Assembly (NCBI GenBank): GCA_048264125.1
Contig: JBLXDM010000003.1
Span: forward strand, 248,001-312,000
Direction of reading: 5' to 3'
From: M1-B18 sp048264125
GTDB lineage: Bacteria; Bacillota; Clostridia; Peptostreptococcales; Natronincolaceae
Length of the DNA stretch: 64,000 nucleotides
Numbering within the stretch: the first letter of the stretch is position 1; each line of letters opens with the position of its first letter. The translations under genes and the position numbers were made by a program. The notes beneath the pieces were generated by a model. It saw only the letters and a list, made by a program, of their open reading frames with translations. It was not told the origin of the DNA and ran no database searches. This document shows positions 1 through 8,445 of this stretch, in pieces.

Positions 1-1304
1 TGCAGCAGGTTAATCATACCTGTCAAACCTGAATGGAAGAAGGTTCCGTCACCTATTACTGCCACCAAGGGTTCGTCGGCAGCCTCCAGCGACATAGTCT
101 TTCGCACCCCCTTGATCATGCCTATACTCGCCCCCATGCTTATAATGCTGTTGGATTGCTCAAAGGGAAACAGCGCCGCCAAGGAATAACAGCCAATATC
201 TCCCATTACAACCTTAGCCTTGGATTTTTTTAATATATCAAAGGTTGGCCTATGGGGGCAGCCGGTACAAAATAGAGGGGCTCTAGGTACTGTCTCCACC
301 ATTTTATTTATGTATGCCTTTCTTTCCTCCAGGAGACCCGCTTCGTAAAGACCAGCCTCTATGTCCTCTATATTCAGCTCCCCGGTATAAGAAAAGTACC
401 TTTTACCCTCACAGGCTATTCCCATAAGCTTTAGTTCGTTTTCAATAAAGGGAAGCATTTCTTCAATAACGATTACTCGTTTGTAGCCCTCCGTAATCTC
501 CTTTGCCCTTTTTTCAGATATAGGATATACCATCCCCAGCTTCCATATGCTGGCTTTAGGTATAAGCTCCTTAAGATTTTGATAGACAATGCCGGAGGTT
601 ATTATGAGGGTATCTGCCCCCGCCACCTCCTCCAATCTGTTTATATCTATATCATAGGCATATTCCTCAAGCCTTCGAAGCCTTTCCTTCATAAAGCCTT
701 GCATGCTTCTGGAGTTTGATGGAATCATACAGAATTTATCCTTGTCTTTATTTATACCCTTAGGGCTTTTCTCCTGCCTTTCTCCTAAGGTAACGACGCT
801 TCTGCTATGACATAGTCTCGAGGTAATTCTCAACAGCATAGGAATGGCAAGCTCTTGGCTTATGCTGAGGCCCAGCCCTGTGAAATCCTTTGCCTCCTGG
901 CTATCCGAAGGGTCCAGTATGCCCATATTTGCAAACCTACCATAAAATCTATTATCCTGTTCGTTTTGAGAGCTGGCAAGCCCGGGGTCGTCGCCTGATA
1001 CCAGTAAAAACCCTCCATTGGCAGGAGTTTCGGTAAAGGTCATCAGCGGGTCCGCAGCAATGTTTACACCTACGTGCTTCATAACTGCCATAGATGGAGC
1101 ACCATAGAAGGAGCCTCCTATCGCCACCTCCAATGCCACCTTTTCATTAGTGGAAAACTCACTATAAATCTCCTTATGCTCCTTGAGCTTTTCAATTACC
1201 TCGACAGTTGGAGAGCCTGGATAGCTGGTGGCTATTTTCCCTCCAGCCTCGTAAAAGCCCCTGGCAATGGCTTCATTGCCGGTTAGTATTCTCTTTCCCT
1301 CCAT
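1..1304 (-). CDS. iorA: Indolepyruvate:ferredoxin oxidoreductase, alpha subunit (3' end outside window)
   Basis: Catalytic TPP subunit that oxidatively decarboxylates aryl-pyruvates, made from aromatic amino acids by transamination, to aryl-acetyl-CoA with reduction of ferredoxin in the cytoplasm. The translation begins MEGKRILTGNEAIARGFYEAG and contains the family's YPGSPT segment, a STNEKVALE segment, FCTGCPHRP near residue 345 and a TPP-site region with GDIGCYSLA and GDGTFFHSG near the window edge. The C-terminal TPP region and the ferredoxin-like [4Fe-4S] domain lie beyond base 1, so about 435 of roughly 600 residues are present. The start is the ATG at 1304, preceded by AAGGAG. The beta subunit iorB would be expected downstream, off the left edge. 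Family assignment is firm; true substrate range is inferred. Confidence 0.93.
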   Translation of the reverse strand, partial: MEGKRILTGNEAIARGFYEAGGKIATSYPGSPTVEVIEKLKEHKEIYSEFSTNEKVALEVAIGGSFYGAPSMAVMKHVGVNIAADPLMTFTETPANGGFLLVSGDDPGLASSQNEQDNRFYGRFANMGILDPSDSQEAKDFTGLGLSISQELAIPMLLRITSRLCHSRSVVTLGERQEKSPKGINKDKDKFCMIPSNSRSMQGFMKERLRRLEEYAYDIDINRLEEVAGADTLIITSGIVYQNLKELIPKASIWKLGMVYPISEKRAKEITEGYKRVIVIEEMLPFIENELKLMGIACEGKRYFSYTGELNIEDIEAGLYEAGLLEERKAYINKMVETVPRAPLFCTGCPHRPTFDILKKSKAKVVMGDIGCYSLAALFPFEQSNSIISMGASIGMIKGVRKTMSLEAADEPLVAVIGDGTFFHSGLTGMINLL

Positions 1305-1470
1305 TAAATCACTCCTTCATGTTTATTTTACCTTTTTTATATTGTTTTAAAAAACTTTTCTAAAATTAACCATTTTAAAATTTTTGATCGAATAGATAAT
1401 ATACAAAAATCTACTAATACTATTTTTACAAGCTTATCATTAAAATAATCTTTATAAATGGAGGCATATT

Positions 1471-2403
1471 ATGAAAAAGTACAGAGCTTTAATTATAATA
1501 ATAATTGCAATACTACTTATGGCGGCCTGCAGTCCACAGGAAAGACCGATGCAGCAGATGGAAACAAACCTTTCTGCCATTAATAGAACAAAGCCGGTTG
1601 AATACTGCAGGATAACAGCTGATACAGCAGACGTCCGCACCGGAACCGGACTTACCTTTGATACGATAGGCACGTTGAAAAGGGATGATGTCGTTAAGGT
1701 TCTGGGAGAGGTTGATAACTGGTATGTTGTACAAATGGACAACAGCCAAGTGGGGAGCATAGAGGCTGCCAATGCTACTCCTGTAGTTATGGAGGATGAT
1801 GCCCAATCTACGCCTTCAGGAATAAATCCAAACACAGAGCTTACGGATACCAATGACGCCTTGAACAGAAATCAAATATTAGATCCGTCAGCTTCACCAA
1901 ATGAAAATGCCACACAGCCTGATGCAGTTAGAGAAGGCGGAGATACCGAGTTAAATACGCAACAGCAAAGAACCACTACAAATAATACCGGAACCGGAGA
2001 TACCGTCGGCAATCTATCAAATATGGCAGCACAGCTGGTGGAACTGGTAAATAGCGAGCGTACTAAAAACGGTCTGCCTTCTTTGATGGTGGATACGGAG
2101 GTTGCTAGGGTTGCAGGTATCAAATCACAGGATATCGTTGACAATGATTACTTCAGCCACAATTCCCCTACCTATGGCAGTCCCTTTGAAATGCTGGACT
2201 CCTTCGGTATAAAATATCATGATGCAGGTGAAAACCTTGCAGGCCATCAAACTGTTCAGAGCGCCCATGAGGCACTGATGAATTCTGCAGGTCATAGGCA
2301 AAATATACTGAGCAATGATTATACCCATATCGGTATCGGAGTTCGACCCAGCAACAGGTACGGTTATGTATTTACCCAATTGTTTATTAGCAAACCAAGA
2401 TAA
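1471..2403 (+). CDS. CAP-domain lipoprotein with SH3b domain (YkwD-like)
   Basis: Predicted surface-anchored protein. Residues 1-20 form a lipoprotein signal with lipobox LMAAC (Cys20). An SH3b-like domain covers about residues 48-100 (ITADTADVRTGTG...), followed by a low-complexity Asn/Thr/Pro linker to about 180, then a bacterial CAP/SCP domain at about 185-308 with SHNSPTYGSPFEML, GENLAGHQTV and the HRQNIL...HIGIG block. Bacterial proteins of this YkwD/SafA-associated type occur in cell walls and spore coats; the biochemical activity is unknown. It has its own terminator just downstream and a GGAGG site six bases before the ATG. It is divergent from iorA, so the 166-bp AT-rich gap must hold both promoters. 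SH3b suggests peptidoglycan binding (inference). Confidence 0.88.
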   Translation: MKKYRALIIIIIAILLMAACSPQERPMQQMETNLSAINRTKPVEYCRITADTADVRTGTGLTFDTIGTLKRDDVVKVLGEVDNWYVVQMDNSQVGSIEAANATPVVMEDDAQSTPSGINPNTELTDTNDALNRNQILDPSASPNENATQPDAVREGGDTELNTQQQRTTTNNTGTGDTVGNLSNMAAQLVELVNSERTKNGLPSLMVDTEVARVAGIKSQDIVDNDYFSHNSPTYGSPFEMLDSFGIKYHDAGENLAGHQTVQSAHEALMNSAGHRQNILSNDYTHIGIGVRPSNRYGYVFTQLFISKPR

Positions 2404-2442
2404 ATATATTTAATAAAAAGCTGCTTTATGTATATAAGGCCT

Positions 2443-2465
2443 CCACTCCTAGAGTGGATTTTTTC
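2443..2465 (+). terminator. Rho-independent terminator of the CAP lipoprotein gene
   Basis: Seven-base-pair stem TCCACTC / GAGTGGA with a CTA loop, followed by a T-rich run, 40 bases after the stop codon. Confidence 0.85.
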
Positions 2466-2510
2466 TTATAATTCTATATATTTTAAAGATTTAAACTATC
2501 TGCATATCCT

Positions 2511-2539
2511 TTGAAAGTTTAATTTTATTGTAGTATAAT
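2511..2539 (+). promoter_or_regulatory. Sigma-A-type promoter for ilvE
   Basis: TTGAAA (2511-2516), 17-base spacer, TATAAT (2534-2539). A start near 2546 would give a leader of about 130 bases carrying three small inverted repeats: GCCCT/AGGGC at 2591-2603, AAAATAT/ATATTTT at 2607-2631 and the 15-base palindrome CACTTAATTTAAGTG at 2633-2647. No known riboswitch consensus is recognised in the leader. Confidence 0.65.
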
Positions 2540-2675
2540 GATTTTTAACAGCAAGTTAAAATTTTAGCTCTACATATACATAATAGCATCGCCCTTGGAG
2601 GGCAAGAAAATATGTTGGACGATTATATTTTGCACTTAATTTAAGTGAATAATAATATAAAACGGGAGGGTCTAT

Positions 2676-3701
2676 ATGAGTAAAACAGTAGATATCGAAT
2701 GGAGCAAGCTAGGCTTCAGCTACATGAAAACGGATTTACGATACGTATCAACCTGGAAGAATGGTCAATGGGATGAGGGACAGTTGGTTGAGGACAATAA
2801 GCTATCCATCAGCGAGTCCTCAACAGCCCTGCACTATGGTCAACAATGCTTTGAGGGACTGAAGGCATATCGAACTAAGGACGATAAAATACAGCTCTTT
2901 AGACCTGATCAAAATGCATTGCGTATGAACAACAGCTGTAGGAGAGTACTGATGCCGGAAATACCAGTGGAGAAGTTTGTCGATGCTTGCATACAGGTAG
3001 CTAAAGCAAATGCACACTTTGTGCCACCCTATGGCTCAGGCGCTACACTATATTTAAGACCCTTTGTGATTGGGGTTGGAGACAATCTTGGAGTTAAGCC
3101 TGCACCAGAATTTATATTCAGCGTATTTTGTGTGCCTGTAGGGCCTTATTTCAAAGGTGGAATGGCACCTGTTAACTTTGTCGTATCAGATTATGACCGC
3201 GCTGCACCCTTTGGTACAGGAGCAGCGAAGGTTGGCGGAAATTATGCCGGCAGCTTATACCCCCATGAAGAGGCCGTTAAAAAAGGCTTCCAGGATTGTA
3301 TCTATCTTGACCCGCAGACCCACACAAAAATCGAAGAGGTAGGAGCGGCTAATTTCTTTGGAATTACCCATGACGATATATTTGTTACTCCTAAGTCCCC
3401 TTCTATTCTGCCAAGCATCACAAAGTATTCCCTCATGCATATTGCATCAGAATATCTAGGCTTGGGCGTAGAAGAAAGAGATGTGTTTATTGATTATCTG
3501 GATGAATTCAAAGAGGCCGGAGCCTGCGGTACAGCAGCTGTTATTACCCCAATAGGCGGAATCTCCTACAACGAAGAGCTACATGTATTCCACAGCGAAA
3601 CCGAGGTAGGTCCTGTTACGAAAAAGCTATATGACACATTGTACGGTATCCAATTTGGCGATATAGAAGCACCAGAGGGCTGGATTGTAGAAGTAAAATA
3701 A
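2676..3701 (+). CDS. ilvE: Branched-chain amino-acid aminotransferase
   Basis: PLP enzyme of fold type IV, 341 residues (typical length), that transfers the amino group between glutamate and the 2-keto acids of Val, Leu and Ile: the last step of synthesis and the first of degradation. Diagnostic segments are LHYGQQCFEGLKAYR near 50, RPDQNALRMN, the PLP-lysine region GAAKVGGNYAGS near 190, the EVGAANFF block and GTAAVITPIG near the C-terminus. It is monocistronic, with a TTGAAA/TATAAT promoter 137 bases upstream and a strong terminator downstream; the ATG follows CGGGAGGG. It completes the pathway encoded by the minus-strand ilv-leu operon at 28.3-39.3 kb but is not part of it, so it is not under that operon's T-box. 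Confidence 0.95.
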   Translation: MSKTVDIEWSKLGFSYMKTDLRYVSTWKNGQWDEGQLVEDNKLSISESSTALHYGQQCFEGLKAYRTKDDKIQLFRPDQNALRMNNSCRRVLMPEIPVEKFVDACIQVAKANAHFVPPYGSGATLYLRPFVIGVGDNLGVKPAPEFIFSVFCVPVGPYFKGGMAPVNFVVSDYDRAAPFGTGAAKVGGNYAGSLYPHEEAVKKGFQDCIYLDPQTHTKIEEVGAANFFGITHDDIFVTPKSPSILPSITKYSLMHIASEYLGLGVEERDVFIDYLDEFKEAGACGTAAVITPIGGISYNEELHVFHSETEVGPVTKKLYDTLYGIQFGDIEAPEGWIVEVK

Positions 3702-3712
3702 GTTATATTTAA

Positions 3713-3738
3713 GGGGTGGACGTGGTCCACCCCTTTTT
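3713..3738 (+). terminator. Terminator of ilvE
   Basis: Perfect nine-base-pair stem GGGGTGGAC / GTCCACCCC with a GTG loop and a TTTTT tail. The converging gene ends at 3756, but on its strand the tail is weak. Confidence 0.9.
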
Positions 3739-3755
3739 AATATTTAAGCTATTCT

Positions 3756-4634
3756 CTATTCACTATCCTCTATTCCGTGGTATTCATCCAAATAGGAATA
3801 CCTCTTCCCATCCTCTTTCCAGCCCAGTATGGCATCCATGTTCACGTTTTCTGCGGCCCTGAATATTGATTTATCAACATCGTTAAAGGTTTTCTTCAGC
3901 TCCTTTATCATGGCCTTTATCTCATAGCGCTTATTGGCTATCTTTTCAGCCGCCACCATACAGGCACAATTAAGAGGCCATATCCCATTGGTGCTTGTAA
4001 AATCCTCTATAGCAGCCTCCTCTATCATATAAAGGGGTCGTATTAGCTCCAGACCTTCAAAATTTGTGGATTTTAGCTTTGGCAGCATCGTTCCGAAGTT
4101 TCCGGTATATAGCACATTCAACATGGTAGTCTCTATTACATCGTTAAAATGATGTCCCAGAGCCAGCTTGTTGCAGCCCAGCTCCTTAGCCTTACTATAT
4201 AATATTCCCCTTCTCATTTTTGCACACATATAGCAGGGGTATTCCTTAGCAATGTCGTCTATGACGTTAAATACAGCAGAATTAAATATGTGCACCGGTA
4301 TCTGCAGATATTGACAATTGTCCTCCAGAAGCCTCCTGATGCTTTCATGATATCCGGGGTCCATTGCGATAAATTCTAACTGAAAATTATCCCTCCCATG
4401 ACGTTTAAGCTCTTGAAATAGCTTAGCCATAAGAAGGCTATCCTTGCCACCGGATATTGCGATGGCTATTTTGTCTCCATCCTCCACAAGCTTGTACTCT
4501 GTAATTGCCTTTATGAACTTAGACCAAATATCCTTTCGGTACTGCTTTATTATGCTTCTTTCAATATCCTTTAGTCCTCGTCTTTCGTTATAGGGAACCA
4601 ATATTTCGCAGCCCTTGCCTGCAATATCACTCAT
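3756..4634 (-). CDS. TtcA-like PP-loop ATPase, probable tRNA thiolation enzyme
   Basis: Cytoplasmic ATP-pyrophosphatase of the TtcA/TilS superfamily; TtcA adenylates tRNA cytidine-32 and inserts sulfur. The PP-loop SGGKDS lies at residues 61-66, a CxxC (Cys134, Cys137) in EYPCYMCAKMRRG and a further CAC near 223-225, the pattern that binds the TtcA [4Fe-4S] cluster; LALGHHFND is the second nucleotide motif. An upstream in-frame ATG (4700) exists, but AGAGGTGATGAC directly precedes the ATG at 4634, which gives the usual N-terminus MSDIAGKG. The gene follows an Fe-S protein gene, separated from it by that gene's terminator. Related clostridial PP-loop proteins are often annotated only as TtcA family, so the exact tRNA position is not certain. 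Confidence 0.85.
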   Translation of the reverse strand: MSDIAGKGCEILVPYNERRGLKDIERSIIKQYRKDIWSKFIKAITEYKLVEDGDKIAIAISGGKDSLLMAKLFQELKRHGRDNFQLEFIAMDPGYHESIRRLLEDNCQYLQIPVHIFNSAVFNVIDDIAKEYPCYMCAKMRRGILYSKAKELGCNKLALGHHFNDVIETTMLNVLYTGNFGTMLPKLKSTNFEGLELIRPLYMIEEAAIEDFTSTNGIWPLNCACMVAAEKIANKRYEIKAMIKELKKTFNDVDKSIFRAAENVNMDAILGWKEDGKRYSYLDEYHGIEDSE

Positions 4635-4700
4635 GTCATCACCTCTTTTCACCAAGCTATTATAACATTTAGTTGGATTCCTTGTCCTGTAATTAAGCAT

Positions 4701-4730
4701 AAAAATTCCGCAGAATAACCTCCTGCGGAA
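4701..4730 (-). terminator. Terminator of the 4Fe-4S protein gene
   Basis: On the minus strand TTCCGCAG / CTGCGGAA, eight base pairs with a nine-base loop, then TTTTTA; it lies 15 bases after the stop at 4745. Confidence 0.88.
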
Positions 4731-4744
4731 GGATTTTATTATTT

Positions 4745-6016
4745 CTAAGCCTTCAGCCGATTTATCAGTCCCTCCAGATACACGGATTTCATCTGTCTGC
4801 TGGCCATAGCCCTCTTTATCGGGGGCAGCTTTAGGATAGCTGAAAGCACAGCAGCCATGGCTCTGTGGCTACCAAAGGCTTGGTTGTCAAATATTAATTC
4901 CTGCAGCATCCCCTTTTCAATCGCCATCAAAATGGAGCGATGCACGGAATTTACCGGGGTTATGATCTGTTCCTTTCTTCTCTCCAGCATTAGGCTCTTC
5001 TTTGGGCAGCCTCTGACACATACGCCACATCCTAGACATATTTCCTCATTGATGTTTACAGTGTTACCCCTTCCCGCAACCGCTTCCCTATGTATGGCAT
5101 TGATGGGACATAATCCTACGCATTTACCGCAGCCATTACAGGTCTCATGGTTGACCCTAGGTATATAGGCAGTGGTTTGCACCGGCTGTAGAATTCCGAA
5201 TTTCTTAGCCGCTACTAAGGCCTCGCAGCAGCAGCCACAGCAATTACATATAAAGGTGACATTTTCCCTTACATTTTCGCCGCATTGCACCAAATTGCTC
5301 TCATAGGCTTGATGCAGAAGCTCCATGCCCTCTACCTTATCCACGCCTCTAGCAAATTTATGCCTTATAAGGGAAGCAGCCGTATTGTTAAATGTCATGC
5401 AAATATCCATTGGTGCGTCGCAGCCCTGGTCTACATGCTGCATTTTATGTCTGCAATAGCACATACTGATGCCAATATGGCTGGCTGATGTAATAATATG
5501 GCTAGCCCTTTCAAAATCCAGTATGGAGACCATATTTTCGTTGGTTAAAACCTCCTCCTGCACAAAAACCCTTCCCAAACGGGTTTCAGTGCTGAAAAAA
5601 AGCTCCTTTATGAAATCCTCCTCCACATTTAGGTATTGATAGAACAGTTGCCCTAAAAGCTTCTGATCAATATCACCTCTGGTCCTCATCATTGAAAATT
5701 CAAAAAAGCCTGCCATTGGAGGCGGAAGCATATATTTTTTTACGCCATTGTTATCAATATCCAGCAACAGTGCCCTAGCAGCCAACTCCTCCAATATCCC
5801 CTCAGCTTCACCCTCTTTGAGCTTCCATGCCTTAGCAGCAGCTTTAACAGTAAAGGGCTTTATTGGCAGCATCGATACCAGCTGAGCCTCTCTTTCATTA
5901 AATAACACCCTTAAAATTTTATAGAGGGTATCTGAGGGAGGAGCCCCTTGGGGAAATCGATTTAATCTCTCCTCCAGCCTTTTATAGGCTGTTTTAGCAG
6001 TTATATGAGACATCAT
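4745..6016 (-). CDS. Cysteine-rich protein with two [4Fe-4S] ferredoxin motifs and an N-terminal helical domain
   Basis: About 423 residues, probably cytoplasmic, function unknown. The N-terminal 100 residues look like a winged-helix module. Mid-protein cysteines include CYCRHKMQ...CDAP near 190 and a striking CNCCGCCCE near 262. These are followed by two canonical cluster motifs, CNGCGKCVGLCP and CLGCGVCVRGCP, near 295 and 325. The tail is helical. Similar 4Fe-4S proteins in anaerobes are electron carriers or redox sensors; an oxidoreductase partner is not adjacent. The open frame begins with overlapping GTG codons that belong to the AGGTGGTGA ribosome site, so the real start is one of two adjacent ATGs (6016 or 6013); the second has the better spacing from the GGTGA core. 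Confidence 0.8.
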   Translation of the reverse strand: MMSHITAKTAYKRLEERLNRFPQGAPPSDTLYKILRVLFNEREAQLVSMLPIKPFTVKAAAKAWKLKEGEAEGILEELAARALLLDIDNNGVKKYMLPPPMAGFFEFSMMRTRGDIDQKLLGQLFYQYLNVEEDFIKELFFSTETRLGRVFVQEEVLTNENMVSILDFERASHIITSASHIGISMCYCRHKMQHVDQGCDAPMDICMTFNNTAASLIRHKFARGVDKVEGMELLHQAYESNLVQCGENVRENVTFICNCCGCCCEALVAAKKFGILQPVQTTAYIPRVNHETCNGCGKCVGLCPINAIHREAVAGRGNTVNINEEICLGCGVCVRGCPKKSLMLERRKEQIITPVNSVHRSILMAIEKGMLQELIFDNQAFGSHRAMAAVLSAILKLPPIKRAMASRQMKSVYLEGLINRLKA

Positions 6017-6107
6017 CTTCACCACCTGAAATTTATATAATTGACATTATAGCACATATTTACTATTTTTTGTATTATTTTCTATAATTATCTATGTATT
6101 AAAGCAG

Positions 6108-6145
6108 GAAAAAATAACGACCAAAGGAAGCTCCATGAGGTCGTT
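6108..6145 (-). terminator. Terminator of the coat-F-like gene pair
   Basis: Minus-strand AACGACC / GGTCGTT with a 16-base loop, then ATTTTTTCC, 18 bases past the stop at 6163. Confidence 0.8.
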
Positions 6146-6162
6146 AAAGGTTTATTCTTGTA

Positions 6163-6444
6163 TTAATGTCGGTTTTTATTAAGTGTTTCTGTCAACTGCT
6201 GAGTCGGTGTATCATAGGGGTTAACCCATCCTCTTTTTATTGCTAATTCAGTTACGGCTGTATGTCCACCCAAAATTTGAGTTAGGCTGGAGGAGTATAT
6301 AGCCTTTAATTCAGGTGTTGTACTGGCTAGTGTAGAGGTGAAATAAGCACCTGCTGCTGATTTAGCACTTGCCATCATAGTACTGGCTATTATCTCATCA
6401 TTAACGTCCATACCATCCTTTACTCTATTTCCTAATAATGACAT
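6163..6444 (-). CDS. Small spore-coat-like protein (coat F domain)
   Basis: 93 residues. MSLLGNRVKDGMDVNDEIIASTMMASAKSAAGAYF and the following helix resemble short CotF-type (ferritin-like) spore coat proteins of clostridia, which assemble in the outer layers of the spore. No signal peptide or membrane segment is seen. The start ATG is preceded by GGGGAGGTAAG, which lies inside the end of the preceding gene; one base separates the two genes, so they are translationally coupled. It is shorter than Bacillus CotF (about 160 residues). The assignment rests on overall resemblance and composition, not on a catalytic motif. Confidence 0.65.
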   Translation of the reverse strand: MSLLGNRVKDGMDVNDEIIASTMMASAKSAAGAYFTSTLASTTPELKAIYSSSLTQILGGHTAVTELAIKRGWVNPYDTPTQQLTETLNKNRH

Positions 6445-6445
6445 A

Positions 6446-6658
6446 TTATCTTACCTCCCCTACTATTTGGTTTTCGTTTACAAACTGCTGAAGTCCCTTA
6501 ATTCTGCCCTGCATAGCCAACAAACCAGCCTCTGCCTGTTTTTTAAGCTCATCATCGGTTATAAGCATTTGCATAGCATTTGCAACCGCGTATTCATCCT
6601 GCTCCATCTTCAATAATGCTGTTAAGGATAAAACCTCCACATCAGATAGCCTTCTCAT
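6446..6658 (-). CDS. Small helical protein, probable coat-F partner
   Basis: 70 residues from the ATG at 6658, which is preceded by GGGAGGTAATCG; an extension to 6691 would lack a ribosome site. The sequence (MRRLSDVEVLSLTALLKMEQDE...) is helical and acidic/amphipathic, with no Cys, signal or membrane segment. It is the first gene of a two-gene unit with the coat-F-like gene, one base apart, ending at a single terminator. Pairs of this kind are common in spore-forming clostridia, and the likely role is in the spore coat or as a partner of the ferritin-like protein. Function is inferred only from context. Confidence 0.55.
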   Translation of the reverse strand: MRRLSDVEVLSLTALLKMEQDEYAVANAMQMLITDDELKKQAEAGLLAMQGRIKGLQQFVNENQIVGEVR

Positions 6659-6749
6659 TCGATTACCTCCCGTTTTAATAATTACATCCAAGATTATTTT
6701 TATATCTTTGGTATGGGATTATTCATTATACCACTATCCAATTATTAAC

Positions 6750-6775
6750 AAAAAAAATCAGCCATTTAGGCTGAT
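6750..6775 (-). terminator. Terminator of the two-kinase operon
   Basis: Minus-strand ATCAGCC / GGCTGAT with a TAAAT loop, then eight T residues; it begins four bases after the stop at 6779. Confidence 0.92.
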
Positions 6776-6778
6776 GCT

Positions 6779-8425
6779 CTATTCCTTTTCTATCCATGTC
6801 TTTATCAGATGCATTAGATTATCGTAATCCACGGGCTTGGCAATATAACCATTTGCTCCGGCAGCCATAGACTCTTCCCTATCACTTCTACGAGACTTAG
6901 CTGATATCACTATTATCGGAATATCTTTTAATCCTTCTTCCCGAATAAGCTTAATTGTCTGATAGCCGTCCATAATAGGCATCATAATATCTATCAGTAC
7001 AAGATCGATAGGCTCCTGCTTTAGTAGGCTCAATGCAGCCTCACCCTCCTGAGCCTCTATGATTTCTGCGCCGCAGGCCTCTAAAACAGTTGCCAGCACA
7101 AAAACATTTTTAGGATCATCATCTACTATTAGAATTCTCTTGTCATCCAGCCTTAATGAGTATTCCTTATTGGTCCTTGAGGTAAGATAAATGCTTTTCT
7201 GTTGAAGGCTTCTTGTTTCTAATACAGCTTCTTTTATATCTACAAACGTAGCTGCTGCACACTCATCAGCAGCTACCTCCTGATGGCACTGAGGCTTATC
7301 ATTTGCCCTTAGGTGAAGCTCAAAACAGCTTCCTGCACCCACCATACTCTTGACCTTTATATCTGCCCCCATTAAATCCGCCAGCTTTTTAGATATGGAC
7401 AAGCCCAAGCCTGTCCCACCGAATCTTCGGGATATGGAGCCATCCTCCTGATGAAACTCCTCAAATATTATCTTAATATTATTTTCTGAGATACCGATTC
7501 CTGTATCAGTTACAGCAAAAACCACCCGCTCCTCCTCATTAAGCAATGCCTCCAATGTTACCCCTCCACCTTCGGTGAACTTTATTGCATTGGATATAAA
7601 GTTCCTTAGTATCTGGGATATTTTATTGTAATCGCCATATATTAAAGAGCTAACATTATTTTCAACCTTAAATTCAATATTTTTTTCCTCTGCAAAGCTT
7701 TGGAATAGTTGTCGAAGCTCCTTTAAAAGCTCCCTTGAATAAAATCCAGCTTCATATAAATCCATTCTTCCAGCTTCGATCTTTGATAGATCCAAAATTT
7801 CATCAATTAATCTCAAGAGCTCCTTACCTGAGCTGTTGATAATAGAGAGCTTCTCCATCTGAGGCTGATTTTCATCTTGATCCACTTCCTTCATTAACAG
7901 CCTTGACAATAGTATTATCGAATTTAGAGGAGTTCTAAGCTCGTGGGACATATTTGCCATGAACTCAGACTTATACTTACTGGCCACCTCCAGCTTCTGA
8001 GAATAGCTTAATAGCTCCTGCTTTGATTTCTCCAGCTGTTTGTTTTTACTGCTCAATAAAGCCGATTGATTTTCCAATAGCTGCTTTTGCTCCTCCATCT
8101 GCGCATTGGTCATTTTGAGCTCCTCACTCTGCTGCTTTAGGCGCTGCTGCTGTTCCTCCGTAAGCTTTCCGGTTATGCTGCTCTTGTCCACGGAAGCTTT
8201 CAACTTACTTATCTGCATCACGATGCTTTTAATAATCAGCATGAACAGCAGTGAAAAAAGCGCTATAATTCCCACAGTCAATGGCTCGTAGTCTATTTTT
8301 TCTGTAATGATTGACAGCTCCTTCATATCCGCTCTGGTGAAGAGACCAAAGCAGGATAGCACAGCAATCCAGCAGACTAGGATATATATTAGATTTTTTT
8401 GAATGCTTAAATTAATACCCTTCAA
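6779..8425 (-). CDS. Membrane hybrid histidine kinase with C-terminal receiver
   Basis: 548 residues. Two membrane helices (about 11-29 and 51-70) flank a short external loop of about 20 residues, then a Gln/Glu-rich coiled coil (75-150), a HisKA domain with FMANMSHELRTPLNS (His161), a HATPase domain with NFISNAIKFTEGG, DTGIGI and FGGTGLGLSIS, and a C-terminal receiver (about 428-548) with VDDD, IDIMMP and AKPVD. It should autophosphorylate and pass phosphate to its own receiver. No DNA-binding output is encoded nearby. The start is a TTG at 8425 behind GGGGTGG, 20 bases after the other kinase gene. The tiny sensor loop suggests sensing within the membrane or cytoplasm (inference). Confidence 0.9.
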   Translation of the reverse strand: MKGINLSIQKNLIYILVCWIAVLSCFGLFTRADMKELSIITEKIDYEPLTVGIIALFSLLFMLIIKSIVMQISKLKASVDKSSITGKLTEEQQQRLKQQSEELKMTNAQMEEQKQLLENQSALLSSKNKQLEKSKQELLSYSQKLEVASKYKSEFMANMSHELRTPLNSIILLSRLLMKEVDQDENQPQMEKLSIINSSGKELLRLIDEILDLSKIEAGRMDLYEAGFYSRELLKELRQLFQSFAEEKNIEFKVENNVSSLIYGDYNKISQILRNFISNAIKFTEGGGVTLEALLNEEERVVFAVTDTGIGISENNIKIIFEEFHQEDGSISRRFGGTGLGLSISKKLADLMGADIKVKSMVGAGSCFELHLRANDKPQCHQEVAADECAAATFVDIKEAVLETRSLQQKSIYLTSRTNKEYSLRLDDKRILIVDDDPKNVFVLATVLEACGAEIIEAQEGEAALSLLKQEPIDLVLIDIMMPIMDGYQTIKLIREEGLKDIPIIVISAKSRRSDREESMAAGANGYIAKPVDYDNLMHLIKTWIEKE

Positions 8426-8445
8426 AATACCACCCCTGAAATAAA

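Noticed and set aside
1452..2379. Minus-strand frames of 84-133 codons opposite the CAP lipoprotein gene
   Set aside because: They overlap a well-supported gene with signal peptide, SH3b and CAP domains; no ribosome sites or motifs.
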